Shown here: piece after piece, positions 1 to 8,359 of the stretch
How positions within the stretch are numbered: the first letter of the stretch is position 1
Layout of the letters: each line of letters begins with the position of its first letter
From: an uncultured Oscillospiraceae bacterium
GTDB taxonomy: Bacteria > Bacillota > Clostridia > Oscillospirales > Acutalibacteraceae
Direction of reading: 5' to 3'
Length of the DNA stretch: 64,000 nt
NCBI GenBank assembly: GCA_905192745.1
Contig: CAJJLZ010000006.1
Location: 32,521-96,520, forward strand
Notes under the pieces: generated by a model
The model's database searches: none
Told to the model about the DNA's origin: nothing
What the model saw: the letters and a program-made list of their open reading frames with translations, nothing else
Made by a program: the position numbers and the translations under genes

Positions 1-59
1 AGTAAAATTTCCTGCGGCCTGTTTTCCGGCGGCGGCCCTTCCCATCCGCGTCCCTTTTG

Positions 60-68
60 TGCTATAAT
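60..68 (+). promoter_or_regulatory. Extended -10 promoter element for the PfkB kinase gene
   Basis: The sequence TGC followed by TATAAT (63-68) is a full extended -10 element. No good -35 hexamer is visible 17 bases upstream, as expected for extended -10 promoters. It lies about 95 bases before the chosen TTG start. Confidence 0.5.
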
Positions 69-162
69 GACAGCGTTCCGCCGGCAAAGGCCGGTATGGT
101 ATGAGGAAACGGCTGGCGGATATAACGTCGGTGCAGGTCGGTATAGAAAGAAGAGATCAGCT

Positions 163-1092
163 TTGCATAGAAATATTCTGAGCGTGACGTTGAATCCTTC
201 CATTGACGTGACCCTTTGGTCGGACGGGCTTCACCCCGACAAGGCCAACCGGGTGCTGGATGAGATGCGGGAAATCGGCGGAAAAGGGATTAATGTGTCC
301 AGAGTGGTGCATTCCTTTGGCCAGGAGACCCTCTGTCTCGCCGTTGCGGGAGAGGACAACTGCCGGGAATTCGCCGGTTATCTGGAGAGGGAAAGCCTGC
401 GCTATGAGTTTATTAAAATACAGGGCGCGGTGCGGGAGAATCTCACCCTCCGCTGCGATGGTCAGACCATCAAGCTTAATCGGAAGGGGCCGGCGCTCTC
501 CGAAATGATGATCGGGGCGCTGATGGCGCTGATCCGGTTCCGGATGCGGCCGGGCGATATTGTCGTGTTTGCCGGCAGCCTGCCGGAAAATGTATCCGTA
601 CGGGATTATGTGGAGCTGATTCTCGCGGTCAAGAATACGGGGGTGTTGGTGGCGGTGGACAGCGATCTGCTGTCGCTGGAGGACTACCGCCGGATTTCTC
701 CCTGGCTGATTAAGCCGAATATTCATGAACTGCGGCATATTGTGAAGGTAATGGGAACCACCATTGACGACGTGGCGGACGCCGCCCGCGTCCTGCGGGA
801 CAGCGGGGTGGAAAACGTCGTGGTTTCCCTTGGCGGGAACGGGCTGGTTTGCGTATCCGGCGACCGGATGATTCGTGCCGCCGTTCCGCAGGTGGAAGTG
901 AAGTCCACCGTCGGCGCGGGAGACAGCGCGCTTGCCGGATTTATTGTCGGCTTTGTCAAGGAATATGAGCTCCCGGAATGCGTCCGGCTGGCCGCTGCCT
1001 GCGGTACGGCCTGCGCTATGCGGGACGGAACACTGCTTGCCACGAAGGAAACGGCGGCCGCTCTGCTGGATCGGATCGAAGTCCGGGAATAG
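163..1092 (+). CDS. PfkB-family sugar-phosphate kinase (1-phosphofructokinase-like)
   Basis: This predicted cytosolic kinase phosphorylates a sugar phosphate such as fructose 1-phosphate or tagatose 6-phosphate. Seen: the N-terminal LTLNP-like motif (VTLNPSIDVTLW), GGKGINVSR near residue 40, the KPN..EL segment, and the C-terminal anion-hole/catalytic-base motif VGAGDS. I chose TTG at 163 because an AGAAAGAAGAG ribosome site precedes it and the resulting 309 residues match the family; a longer in-frame ATG at 67 would add 32 unconserved residues. No PTS gene is adjacent, so the substrate stays open between the fruK and lacC types. Confidence 0.85.
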   Translation: MHRNILSVTLNPSIDVTLWSDGLHPDKANRVLDEMREIGGKGINVSRVVHSFGQETLCLAVAGEDNCREFAGYLERESLRYEFIKIQGAVRENLTLRCDGQTIKLNRKGPALSEMMIGALMALIRFRMRPGDIVVFAGSLPENVSVRDYVELILAVKNTGVLVAVDSDLLSLEDYRRISPWLIKPNIHELRHIVKVMGTTIDDVADAARVLRDSGVENVVVSLGGNGLVCVSGDRMIRAAVPQVEVKSTVGAGDSALAGFIVGFVKEYELPECVRLAAACGTACAMRDGTLLATKETAAALLDRIEVRE

Positions 1093-1188
1093 GCGGGGCA
1101 GCGGGGTATAGAAGCAGATGAAGCGGGGGCGGAACGTACGGATGATAAACGAACGCCGCCGCCCATGCGTTCAAGGAAGGAGCCGGTT

Positions 1189-1779
1189 GTGAAGATTTCC
1201 CGTTTTCTCAAAACGATTCTGTATCTGGTTTTGACGGCGATTTTGCTGGGGGTATCCACCTCGCTCCAGCTGGCGTTCCATCGTCAGGAGGGCTTGGCGA
1301 ACGCCTATTTTCAATCGAATCTGTATCTGTTTATCATGGCGGCGGTCTGCCTTGGCACGGCCGTCTATTCTTACCGCGCTTATACCCGCCGGCATCGGGA
1401 GCACGCGGTCGATTCCCTCTTTCTGCTTCTGCTTGGAATCGTGCTGATGATCGCCGCCATCCTGACGATGGTGAATTTCGGCGGTTTGGACGAAGAGTTT
1501 ACCGAAGCAGGCTGCACGGCCGCCAACGTCAATATTGTGCTGATGTCGGCTCTGCCGCTGCCGTTTTTGATCCGGTCAATCATACTTGCCTTTTCCTGCG
1601 GGCAGTATGAACCGTCCCGCAGGACGCCCGCTTTGATCGCCTGCGGCGTGGTAACAGTCGCCTATGTGCTGTGTCTGGCGCTGGGCGGAATGATGCAGAT
1701 GGTACGGTATGAACCGGCTTCGTCCTATTCCACGTCCTCTTCGCCGGAGGAGGATATGCCGGACGAAGCGTTCCTGTAA
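1189..1779 (+). CDS. Small multi-spanning membrane protein, unknown function
   Basis: I do not recognise this family. The translation of about 196 residues has four hydrophobic segments (roughly residues 5-25, 45-65, 75-100 and 110-165, the last possibly two helices) and a hydrophilic Ser/Glu/Asp-rich tail, so it is an integral membrane protein. GTG at 1189 is the preferred start, because AAGGAAGGAG stands about 8 bases before it; an in-frame ATG at 1165 lacks such a site. It follows the kinase by about 100 bases and is closed by a clear terminator. Confidence 0.6.
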   Translation: MKISRFLKTILYLVLTAILLGVSTSLQLAFHRQEGLANAYFQSNLYLFIMAAVCLGTAVYSYRAYTRRHREHAVDSLFLLLLGIVLMIAAILTMVNFGGLDEEFTEAGCTAANVNIVLMSALPLPFLIRSIILAFSCGQYEPSRRTPALIACGVVTVAYVLCLALGGMMQMVRYEPASSYSTSSSPEEDMPDEAFL

Positions 1780-1809
1780 AGAGGGCGCTTCCCCCGTTGA
1801 AAATTGCTT

Positions 1810-1841
1810 GCGGGCCATGAAAATGGCCCGCATTTTTGTTT
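1810..1841 (+). terminator. Rho-independent terminator
   Basis: Stem GCGGGCCAT / ATGGCCCGC with a GAAA tetraloop, followed by ATTTTTGTTTT. It ends the kinase-membrane protein unit. The same GCGGGCC...GGCCCGC stem recurs near 8211 and 23878. Confidence 0.85.
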
Positions 1842-1958
1842 TCCAGCCGCAGAATTCGGTTTTCCTTCGGTTCCCGTATAGTTTATGCATGGTAAGCGGC
1901 CTCTCGGGATATGCTAACCGTAACGCCGAAAGGTCCGGACGAAAAGGAGACAGGAATC

Positions 1959-2054
1959 ATGAGGGATGGGAAAGAAAAGACAGCGCGGGCGGGTTTGCGT
2001 ATCGAAGGAATGGCCTGCGGGCGCTGTGAGAAACGGGTGGAAACGGTTCTTTGA
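1959..2054 (+). CDS. 31-residue peptide with a truncated heavy-metal-associated (HMA) motif
   Basis: A short frame that opens with ATG 9 bases after AAAAGGAGA. It reads into LRIEGMACGRCEKRVETVL and then stops at TGA. GMxCxxC is the metal-binding loop of HMA domains, and the residues around it (LRIEGM.C..C..RVE) fit that fold's first strand and helix. A normal HMA domain needs about 65 residues, and I found no continuation in other frames before the next gene. It is either a degraded metallochaperone or a real CxxC micropeptide. It sits about 50 bases upstream of thioredoxin, perhaps in the same transcript. Confidence 0.45.
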   Translation: MRDGKEKTARAGLRIEGMACGRCEKRVETVL

Positions 2055-2105
2055 AATCTGCTTGAAACCGGAGATATACTTGAAAAAGAAAGGATGCTTA
2101 CAAGG

Positions 2106-2447
2106 ATGAACAGAGAAGAGGCGTCTCAGGCGCTTCATCTGACCGCGGCGCAATTCGCGGACAGAAAAAGAGCCGGCGGGGTACTGGTCGTGGATTTCTG
2201 GGCGACCTGGTGTATGCCGTGCAAAATGCTGGGCCCAGTCATTGAACAATTGGCGGCCGATTATGAAGGGCGCGCCGTGGCCGGCAAAGTCGATATCGAT
2301 GAACAGCGGGAACTGGCGGAGGAATACCATATTCAAAGCGTTCCGACCGTAATGATTTTCCGGGATGGGGAACCGGTGGACACCCTCATCGGCGTACGTC
2401 CTCTGGATGTGATAAAGGCGGCGGTTGACAAGGCGCTGAACCGTTAA
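2106..2447 (+). CDS. trxA: Thioredoxin
   Basis: This cytosolic disulfide reductase has the complete thioredoxin fold signature: VVDFWATWCMPCKM with the redox pair WCMPC (family norm WCGPC, so the glycine is Met here), then KVDIDEQ, and the cis-proline loop SVPTVMIF. About 113 residues is normal length. ATG 2106 follows AGAAAGG at 12 bases; ATG 2094 in the same frame abuts that site and is the alternative. No thioredoxin reductase is adjacent; the only neighbour is the truncated HMA peptide upstream. A strong two-way terminator follows. Confidence 0.9.
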   Translation: MNREEASQALHLTAAQFADRKRAGGVLVVDFWATWCMPCKMLGPVIEQLAADYEGRAVAGKVDIDEQRELAEEYHIQSVPTVMIFRDGEPVDTLIGVRPLDVIKAAVDKALNR

Positions 2448-2467
2448 ATTTATACGCGGAGAAAAGC

Positions 2468-2509
2468 AAAACGGCGGCGTCCTTCTGTCTTACAGGGACG
2501 CCGCCGTTT
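2468..2509. terminator. Bidirectional terminator between trxA and tmcAL
   Basis: AAACGGCGGCGTCC pairs with GGACGCCGCCGTTT across a 12-base loop. A T-rich run follows on the minus strand (TTTTGCTTTTC). It serves the convergent trxA and tmcAL genes. Confidence 0.85.
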
Positions 2510-2539
2510 CGGTTAAAGAGGCAGGGAAGCAGGCGGACA

Positions 2540-3751
2540 TTATTTCTCCCACCGGATCATGCCGGTGGTATATTCCGTTCCGCAGGGAAGAGGCGTCGGC
2601 AGGGCCAGCGCATACAGGTCGGCCGCGCGGCATTCCAGCGCAAAGAGACGGCGCGCTTCCTCCGTCATTGACTCGAACTGAGAAACGCGGGTAATCAGCG
2701 GCAGGGAGGAGCCTTTAGCGGCGTTCAGAATTTCCGCCCCGCCCGGTCCGATTCCCAGCACCCGGATATACGGTGGGCGGCGGGTCTCCCATCCGGAGGA
2801 AAGGCCGAGGAAACCGGCCAGGAGAACCCGGCGCAGCCGGGTCAAAGGGTACCGTTTGGTTTTTACGGCGGTCAGCAGTTCCTCCATCCCTCCGGCAGTG
2901 CGGATCGCGTCGTACAGCCGGTTTTCCAGCCCCTCCGACACGCCGGGAAGCCGGACGATCTGCTCTTTGGTGAGCCGCCGGAGCGCAGCGAGCATCGCCC
3001 TCTCAATCAGCTTCGGGTCGGCCGGACAGCGGCCGGCCCGGGCCGCTTCATGAAGGATTTCCAACGGGATTGCGGGGATGTAAGGGGCGGCGTTCCCCGG
3101 CCGTCCGGCGGCGAGAAGCTCACGGAGATAGCTGGCCGAGGCCATGTCCCCAACCGGCAGCGACTGGTCGTGTCCCGCGCCGAACCGCGGAATGGTAAAC
3201 GGCCGGATGGGAGAATCCATCCGCCGAAGAGCTTTCAGATATTCGATCCCCAGCGTATTGTTGGCATTTTCCAGCAATGCGGCGGTCCTTTGCCCGGCAA
3301 TCTCCGCCACGGCGCGCTGCCGGGCCTCGGGAAAGGAAATGCCGCCCTCCAGGTGATACCGCAGCAAACCGGCGAACCGATCGGAAAGCAGGATGTCCGC
3401 GACCTTTTGCAGCGGTTCCATTTCTCCGCATTCGCTGCCGAAGCTCAGCACATTGACACAGCCGAGCGCGTCCAACAGGGACACGGCGCCGAATGCGAAG
3501 GCTTCCGCCGAGGCGATGGCCCACGGCAGAGGAAGTTCCACCACCAGATCGGCTCCCCCTGCCAGCGCGGCCCGCACCCGGTCGAATTTCGGCAGAACGG
3601 CGGGTTCCCCCCGCTGGACGAAATTCCCGCTCATCACCGCGACGACATGGGTAGCCCGGCAGCTGCCGTCCGCTGCGCGGGTGCGCTCAATATGATGTGC
3701 GTGGCCGTTGTGGAAGGGGTTATACTCGGCGACAATACCGGCGACTTTCAA
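2540..3751 (-). CDS. tmcAL: tRNA(Met) cytidine acetate ligase
   Basis: TmcAL (formerly YlbM/DUF795) uses acetate and ATP to make N4-acetylcytidine at the wobble base of elongator tRNA-Met. Seen: the nucleotidyltransferase signature VAEYNPFHNGH at the N-terminus (HxGH-like), AVMSGNFVQRGEPAV, the LPLPWAIASAEAFAFG block, and a 403-residue length typical of the family. The start is TTG at 3751 with AAAGGA upstream. It reads away from ackA. The acetate substrate makes the shared control region with acetate kinase suggestive, though that link is inference. Confidence 0.92.
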   Translation of the reverse strand: MKVAGIVAEYNPFHNGHAHHIERTRAADGSCRATHVVAVMSGNFVQRGEPAVLPKFDRVRAALAGGADLVVELPLPWAIASAEAFAFGAVSLLDALGCVNVLSFGSECGEMEPLQKVADILLSDRFAGLLRYHLEGGISFPEARQRAVAEIAGQRTAALLENANNTLGIEYLKALRRMDSPIRPFTIPRFGAGHDQSLPVGDMASASYLRELLAAGRPGNAAPYIPAIPLEILHEAARAGRCPADPKLIERAMLAALRRLTKEQIVRLPGVSEGLENRLYDAIRTAGGMEELLTAVKTKRYPLTRLRRVLLAGFLGLSSGWETRRPPYIRVLGIGPGGAEILNAAKGSSLPLITRVSQFESMTEEARRLFALECRAADLYALALPTPLPCGTEYTTGMIRWEK

Positions 3752-3830
3752 AGCAGCGTCATCCTTTCCCGGGCAAAAACGGGGAGATTGATTGCCCTTT
3801 GGTTATTTATGCGGAAAAATGCAAGAAACG

Positions 3831-3853
3831 TTGATTTTCATCTTGAAAATCAA
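3831..3853. promoter_or_regulatory. Perfect palindrome over the ackA -35 region (operator candidate)
   Basis: TTGATTTTCA and TGAAAATCAA form a perfect 10-base inverted repeat around TCT. The right half contains the TTGAAA -35 hexamer of the ackA promoter. The core resembles a CodY box with two extra central bases, so the regulator is uncertain. Confidence 0.5.
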
Positions 3854-3871
3854 AGATGTTCGTATTATCAT
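3843..3871 (+). promoter_or_regulatory. Sigma-A promoter of ackA
   Basis: TTGAAA, 17 bases, TATCAT. It overlaps the palindrome above and faces the tmcAL promoter, so RNA polymerase could occupy only one of the two at a time. Confidence 0.5.
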
Positions 3872-3882
3872 AATAGAGTTAC

Positions 3883-3911
3883 AGTATACGGTGTTTCTGA
3901 TAAAATTGCAA
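3883..3911 (-). promoter_or_regulatory. Sigma-A promoter of tmcAL
   Basis: On the minus strand: TTGCAA, 17 bases, TATACT. The predicted start point near 3876 nearly coincides with the ackA start point reading the other way. Confidence 0.6.
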
Positions 3912-3965
3912 TATGGAACAGCAGAGAACCCGGCATGGAAACACAGGAAAGGAATGGTCACAGAA

Positions 3966-5174
3966 ATGAAAATTCTGGTCATCAACGCGGGCAGCTCGTC
4001 GCTGAAGTATCAGCTGATCGATATGGATGGGGAGGTTGTTCTGGCCAAGGGCAACTGTGAGCGAATCGGCATCGGCGGAAAAATCACGCATAAGACCAGC
4101 GACGGCCGCGTGATTGCGAAGGAGGTCGATATGCACGACCATGCCGCCGCTTTTGCCGAAGTGAAGGCGGCGCTGACCGAGGGCGAGGGGAAAGTTATCA
4201 ACGATTTGTCCGAGGTATCCGCCATCGGCCACCGCATCGTGCAGGGCGGTTCGAAATTTGATCATTCCGTGCTTGTGAATAAACAGGTCATTCAGGATAT
4301 CGCCGATTACGCCTCTCTGGCTCCGCTGCACAACAAGGCGCATGTGCAGGGAATCAACGCGGCGATTGAAGCGTTCGGCACGGATGTGCCGCAGGTTGTG
4401 GTTTTTGACACCGCTTTTCATCAGACCATGCCGCCCAAGGCCTATATGTTCGGCGTCCCGTACCGGTATTATGAGGAATACGGAATCCGCCGCTACGGCT
4501 TCCACGGCACCTCCCACCGGTATGTCAGCCAGCGCTGCCTGGAACTTCTGGGCAAGCCGGACGGGAAGGGCACCCGCCTGATTTCCTGCCATTTTGGAAA
4601 CGGCTCCTCCGTGACGGCGATCAAGGACGGCAAGGTGATTGACACCACGATGGGCCTGACGCCGCTGGACGGCTTTATGATGGGCAGCCGTTCCGGCGCG
4701 GTGGATCCCTCGGTTGTTACCTATATCATGGAGAAAGAGGGGCTGACGCCCCACGAAATGGATCAGCTTCTGAATAAGCAGTCCGGTATGCTGGGCATTT
4801 CCGGCGTTTCCAGCGATGACCGCGATATCGCGGCGGCGGTAGAAGCGGGGAACGAACGGGCGAAGCTCGCCTGGAATATGCGCACCTATGAAATCATCAA
4901 GTACATCGGGGGTTACATCGCGGCTCTGGGCGGGGTGGACGCGCTGATCTTCACCGCCGGCATCGGCGAAAACCAGCCGGATCTCCGGGCGGAGATCATC
5001 AGGACCTTTGAATTCTACGGCATGAAGCTGGACGAGGAGAAAAACAAGGTTCATGGCGTAGAGACCGAAATCACAACGCCGGATTCTTCCGTGCGGGCGT
5101 TTGTTATCCCGACCAATGAGGAACTGGTTATCGCGCGGGATACCAAGGCAATTATCGAAGGCAAGGCGCTGTAA
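3966..5174 (+). CDS. ackA: Acetate kinase
   Basis: AckA interconverts acetyl phosphate plus ADP and acetate plus ATP, the last ATP-yielding step of acetate fermentation. Seen: the N-terminal phosphate-binding strand MKILVINAGSSSLKY, the VFDTAFHQTMP motif, YGFHGTSH, ISCHFGNGSS, the DTTMGLTPL(D)G motif and the C-terminal GIGEN loop. About 402 residues is standard. Of two close in-frame ATGs (3954 and 3966), I prefer 3966 from the family N-terminus and the AGGAAAGGA about 10 bases upstream. No pta gene lies beside it, which is the usual partner in many Clostridia. Confidence 0.96.
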   Translation: MKILVINAGSSSLKYQLIDMDGEVVLAKGNCERIGIGGKITHKTSDGRVIAKEVDMHDHAAAFAEVKAALTEGEGKVINDLSEVSAIGHRIVQGGSKFDHSVLVNKQVIQDIADYASLAPLHNKAHVQGINAAIEAFGTDVPQVVVFDTAFHQTMPPKAYMFGVPYRYYEEYGIRRYGFHGTSHRYVSQRCLELLGKPDGKGTRLISCHFGNGSSVTAIKDGKVIDTTMGLTPLDGFMMGSRSGAVDPSVVTYIMEKEGLTPHEMDQLLNKQSGMLGISGVSSDDRDIAAAVEAGNERAKLAWNMRTYEIIKYIGGYIAALGGVDALIFTAGIGENQPDLRAEIIRTFEFYGMKLDEEKNKVHGVETEITTPDSSVRAFVIPTNEELVIARDTKAIIEGKAL

Positions 5175-5197
5175 CGGCGCGAATCCCGAATCCGGAT

Positions 5198-5233
5198 AAA
5201 AAGCGGCGGACGAATTTTCGTCCGCCGCTTTTT
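5198..5233. terminator. Bidirectional terminator between ackA and the DUF378 gene
   Basis: AAAAAGCGGCGGACGAA pairs with the mirrored GTCCGCCGCTTTTT arm around a small loop. T runs lie on both sides, serving two convergent genes. Confidence 0.88.
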
Positions 5234-5241
5234 ACAGAGCG

Positions 5242-5451
5242 TCAATCGTGCTCAATCAGTTCTTCGCGGTCGCGGAAAAACAGGGATATGCACCAGATAC
5301 CCGCCAGCGCGACAATGGTATAGATTACACGGCTGACCGCGGCGCCCTGGCCGCCGAAAGCCCATGCAACTATGTCGAACTGAAACAAGCCGATACTGCC
5401 CCAGTTGATAGCGCCGATAACCACGAGAATAAGCGCCAGTCTGTCCAGCAT
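5242..5451 (-). CDS. DUF378-family small membrane protein (YuzA-like)
   Basis: About 69 residues with two transmembrane helices. The signature LxxIGAINWGxxGLFxFDIV, then a second helix (VIYTIVALAGIWCISLFF) and a short charged tail, is that of DUF378. The function is unknown. ATG 5451 is preferred over the in-frame GTG at 5460 because GAGGAG lies 8 bases upstream of it. It is a single-gene unit with its own leader. Confidence 0.85.
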   Translation of the reverse strand: MLDRLALILVVIGAINWGSIGLFQFDIVAWAFGGQGAAVSRVIYTIVALAGIWCISLFFRDREELIEHD

Positions 5452-5680
5452 GTGTTTCACTCCTCTTTTTTTGCCCGACGCGTTCAGGCGCCGGGGGTTG
5501 CGAAACGGGTCCGCCGCAGACCGGCGGACTTTCCGCGATGTTAGTATGCACGGCGTCCGGCGGCTTTATGCGCGGTACTCGCAGGCTTTACAAAAACATA
5601 AAAAATCCGCGAAAGAAGAAAATAAAACGGTTGACGCCGGAATCCAAAAACGGCCGGAAAAACCTCCCATGGATCTTTCG

Positions 5681-7264
5681 CTATTCCCCGTCCGCCGGGA
5701 TAGTATCCCGTTCCGCCGCTTCGTTCGGCGTTCCGGACGCGGAGATCCGATGGAGGATAAACATAACGGCGGCCAGAAGAAGCAGGGACGTTCCCAGCGT
5801 CAGGGGAATGTTGCCGCCTGAGAAGCCGGCCACCAGATAGCCGACGACGCAGCAGGCGGCTGCCGTGACGGAATACACCAGCTGGGTGGAAACGTGCTGA
5901 ATGTGGTTGCAGCCGGCGCCGGTGGAGGAGAGAATGGTGGTGTCCGAAATGGGGGAGCAGTGATCGCCGAACACACTGCCCGCCAGCGTTGCGGAAAGGG
6001 CGACCACCAGCAGTTCCGGCGCGACCGCCGTACAGGTGGGGACGACGATCGGGATCAGGATGCCGAAGGTTCCCCAGGCTGTTCCCATGGCGAAGGAAAG
6101 CAGCGCGGAGACTATGAAGATCAGCGCCGGAAGCAGCGCGCCGGGGAGCACGCTGTTGGAAACGATGGTTTTCACGAATTCGCCGGTCATCAGCAATTCC
6201 CGGCAGACGCCGCTGATCGTCCAGGCGAGAATCAGGATGACGAAAGCGGGCACCATGGACTTCACCCCTTCGACAATACCGTCCATAAAGGCGCGGAACT
6301 TAACGACGCCCCGGGGAACGAACAGAAGAAAAGCCACCACCAGCGCGGCGAATCCGCCGATTACCAGCGCCTCCGACGCGGAGCAGTTGCCGAACGCCGC
6401 CGGGATGGAGTGATAGGCAGGGTCTTCTCCCCACAGCCCGCCGTTATACAGCATAGCGAGAATGGAAAAGACGATCAGCGCAATGACCGGGATCAGCATA
6501 TCGAAAACGCGGCCCTTATCCGATACGGCGAACGATTCCCTCAGACGGGTATCCACCGCGCCGGGATCGCCTTCCTCCTTCGCCTTCTTTTCCACCTTGG
6601 CCATCGGGCCGAAATCAAGGTTGAAAAGGCAGAGCGCAAACACCATCACTATGGAAAGAATGGCATACAGATTGTAGGGAATCGTAGAGACAAAGGCGGT
6701 CAGGTCGCTGGAAAACGCGCCGGTTTCCCGCAGGCTGGAGCCGACCGCCGCCGCCCAGCTGGAGATAGGGGCGATAATACATACCGGCGCCGCCGTGGCG
6801 TCGATGATATAGGCAAGCTTGGCGCGGGAAATATTGTGCTTGTCGGTGACCGGCTTCATGACCGTGCCGACTGTCAGGCAGTTGAAATAATCGTCGATGA
6901 AGATCAGACCGCCGAGTACACCGGTCGCCACCATAGCCGAACGTCGGCTTTTCAGCTTGGTTCCCGCCCAACGGCCGTATGCGCGGGAACCGCCGGCCAT
7001 TCCGATCACAACCACCAGCGCGCCAAGCAGCGCCAGAAACAGAAGGATGGAGATATCGGCCTTGTTCGCCATCAGCTTGAACGAGGTTTCCACCGTGCCC
7101 ACGATCGGATTAGCGCCGGTGCTCAGCGAATAGATCAGCGCGCCGGACAGAATTCCCACCAAAAGGGAAGAAATAACCTCCTTGGTAAGCAGCGCCAGAA
7201 CGATGGCGATAACAGGGGGAAGGATAGACAGCCATCCTACATAAACAGGGTCCATGGTATCCAT
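5681..7264 (-). CDS. nhaC: Na+/H+ antiporter, NhaC family
   Basis: This secondary transporter of about 527 residues has twelve or so hydrophobic segments. Seen: the N-terminal LPPVIAIVLALLTKEVISSLLVGI helix, GGLIFIDDYFNCLTVG, ISSWAAAVGSSL, FAMGTAWGTFGILIPI and VFGDHCSPISDTTILSSTGA, all landmarks of NhaC/YqkI-type antiporters. ATG 7264 is chosen because AAGGAGAG precedes it; a longer frame reaches 7321. NhaC exchanges Na+ for H+ (some relatives exchange malate and lactate). With the Na+-type V-ATPase of this window it fits a sodium cycle. Confidence 0.88.
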   Translation of the reverse strand: MDTMDPVYVGWLSILPPVIAIVLALLTKEVISSLLVGILSGALIYSLSTGANPIVGTVETSFKLMANKADISILLFLALLGALVVVIGMAGGSRAYGRWAGTKLKSRRSAMVATGVLGGLIFIDDYFNCLTVGTVMKPVTDKHNISRAKLAYIIDATAAPVCIIAPISSWAAAVGSSLRETGAFSSDLTAFVSTIPYNLYAILSIVMVFALCLFNLDFGPMAKVEKKAKEEGDPGAVDTRLRESFAVSDKGRVFDMLIPVIALIVFSILAMLYNGGLWGEDPAYHSIPAAFGNCSASEALVIGGFAALVVAFLLFVPRGVVKFRAFMDGIVEGVKSMVPAFVILILAWTISGVCRELLMTGEFVKTIVSNSVLPGALLPALIFIVSALLSFAMGTAWGTFGILIPIVVPTCTAVAPELLVVALSATLAGSVFGDHCSPISDTTILSSTGAGCNHIQHVSTQLVYSVTAAACCVVGYLVAGFSGGNIPLTLGTSLLLLAAVMFILHRISASGTPNEAAERDTIPADGE

Positions 7265-7376
7265 GTTGTTTCCACTCTCCTTGCCTTCTCTGTTTTCTCC
7301 GTTTTCCGGCCGAAACCGCATGCCGGGAACGAAAAAGACGAAAAAGTTGAAAACAGGAACGTTTCTTATGCCGCCT

Positions 7377-7406
7377 ATTTTATCATGAGGCCAACAGGAA
7401 TGGCAA
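7377..7406 (-). promoter_or_regulatory. Sigma-A promoter of nhaC
   Basis: On the minus strand: TTGCCA, 18 bases, TAAAAT, about 110 bases before the start codon. Confidence 0.55.
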
Positions 7407-7518
7407 GAAAAACCGACAAAAATATAAAAAATAGCGAAACCGCCCGCTTTTTGCCGGAAAAAAGCGCCGCGGCATGGGTTCGGATGCAGGAGGAGAAACA
7501 GAGGAGAATATGGGGAGA

Positions 7519-7563
7519 CAAAAGGACCCGCCGCCTGTGCGAAGCAGGACGACGGGCCTTTTC
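7519..7563 (-). terminator. Terminator of the spore coat gene pair
   Basis: Read on the minus strand: AAAAGGCCCGTCGTCCTG pairs with CAGGCGGCGGGTCCTTTT with two G-U pairs, followed by TTTTGTC. It lies 35 bases after the CotF gene. The stretch between it and nhaC holds only the nhaC promoter and a weak AT-rich hairpin near 7450. Confidence 0.7.
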
Positions 7564-7597
7564 CTTTGTCTGATTTTCCCCGTCCCCCGGCGGATTT

Positions 7598-7885
7598 TCA
7601 GGATTGCGAGGCGGCGGGGGAATATTTGGCTTTTACCGTCTGGATTTGCTGCTGGTCGGCCGGAGTGGTCGGATACCAGCCGCGTTTTTGCATCTCGCCG
7701 AAAATATCGGCCTGGATGTTGTGCTCGTCCTGCAGGATGTTCAGCAGTTCGTCCCGGATGTTGGCTGCCGCGCATTCGTTGGCGAAGGAATTGTATGCCT
7801 CCGCGATGAATTTCTGAGAACTCAGGGCATCCTCCAGACGGTCTTTGTCCTGCATGGGAAGGGTGGGAGCGGGATTCTGGGCCAT
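7598..7885 (-). CDS. CotF-type spore coat protein
   Basis: This 95-residue protein has the helical CotF domain: MQDKDRLEDALSSQKFIAEAYNSFANECA..IRDELLNILQDEHNIQADIFGEMQKRGWY. The pattern of a two-helix ferritin-like half-bundle ending in GWY is common to spore coat proteins of Clostridia. ATG has GGAAGGA just upstream. It is the second gene of a two-gene unit with the 61-residue partner. Its presence implies that the organism sporulates. Confidence 0.85.
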   Translation of the reverse strand: MAQNPAPTLPMQDKDRLEDALSSQKFIAEAYNSFANECAAANIRDELLNILQDEHNIQADIFGEMQKRGWYPTTPADQQQIQTVKAKYSPAASQS

Positions 7886-7910
7886 ATTAATCCTTCCTTT
7901 CTTTGATCCG

Positions 7911-8096
7911 TCAGTTCAGATAGCTGAGAAGCCGGTCAAAATGGTTCTGATGCCGGCCGGCGATCTGTTCGCATTGTGTTTTGATCTGTGCGTCGGTGGA
8001 GAGGACAGCATACGATTTGAATTTTTTAATTAAAAGCAGCTCGGCGCCAAGCTGATCTTCAATCGCCTTCAGTTCCTCCGTCGTCAGGTTTGCCAT
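7911..8096 (-). CDS. Small spore-coat-associated protein, partner of the CotF gene
   Basis: About 61 residues, MANLTTEELKAIEDQLGAELLLIKKFKSYA...QCEQIAGRHQNHFDRLLSYL. It is a short helical protein of the kind that regularly precedes CotF genes in Clostridia and is annotated as a spore coat protein. ATG 8096 follows GAAAGGCGG; the frame extends further upstream but without conserved residues. It lies 25 bases ahead of the CotF gene, so the pair is co-transcribed. Confidence 0.75.
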   Translation of the reverse strand: MANLTTEELKAIEDQLGAELLLIKKFKSYAVLSTDAQIKTQCEQIAGRHQNHFDRLLSYLN

Positions 8097-8205
8097 AGCT
8101 ATTCCGCCTTTCTCGCCTGTCCTCCCGCCGTATGGCGGAAGGACGTGGTTCGTCGATATGCCTGATGATTTATATGGTTGACAGCGGCCGTGCGCCGGCG
8201 GGACG

Positions 8206-8234
8206 CAAAATGCGGGCCACAATCATGGCCCGCA
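8206..8234 (-). terminator. Terminator downstream of the mazF gene
   Basis: On the minus strand TGCGGGCCA / TGGCCCGCA with a six-base loop, followed by TTTTGCG. It lies about 125 bases past the stop codon. The gap between holds nothing I recognise. Confidence 0.65.
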
Positions 8235-8359
8235 GCGTTTTAGGGATATCGCAACTTTCTTTGCAATACCGCAGTCTCCGGCAGGCCGTGGCCGGCAAGA
8301 CGGAGAGGGGCGCGGTATTAGTATGGCGGAGGAAACGGCCTTTATGCGTTCCGGACGGT

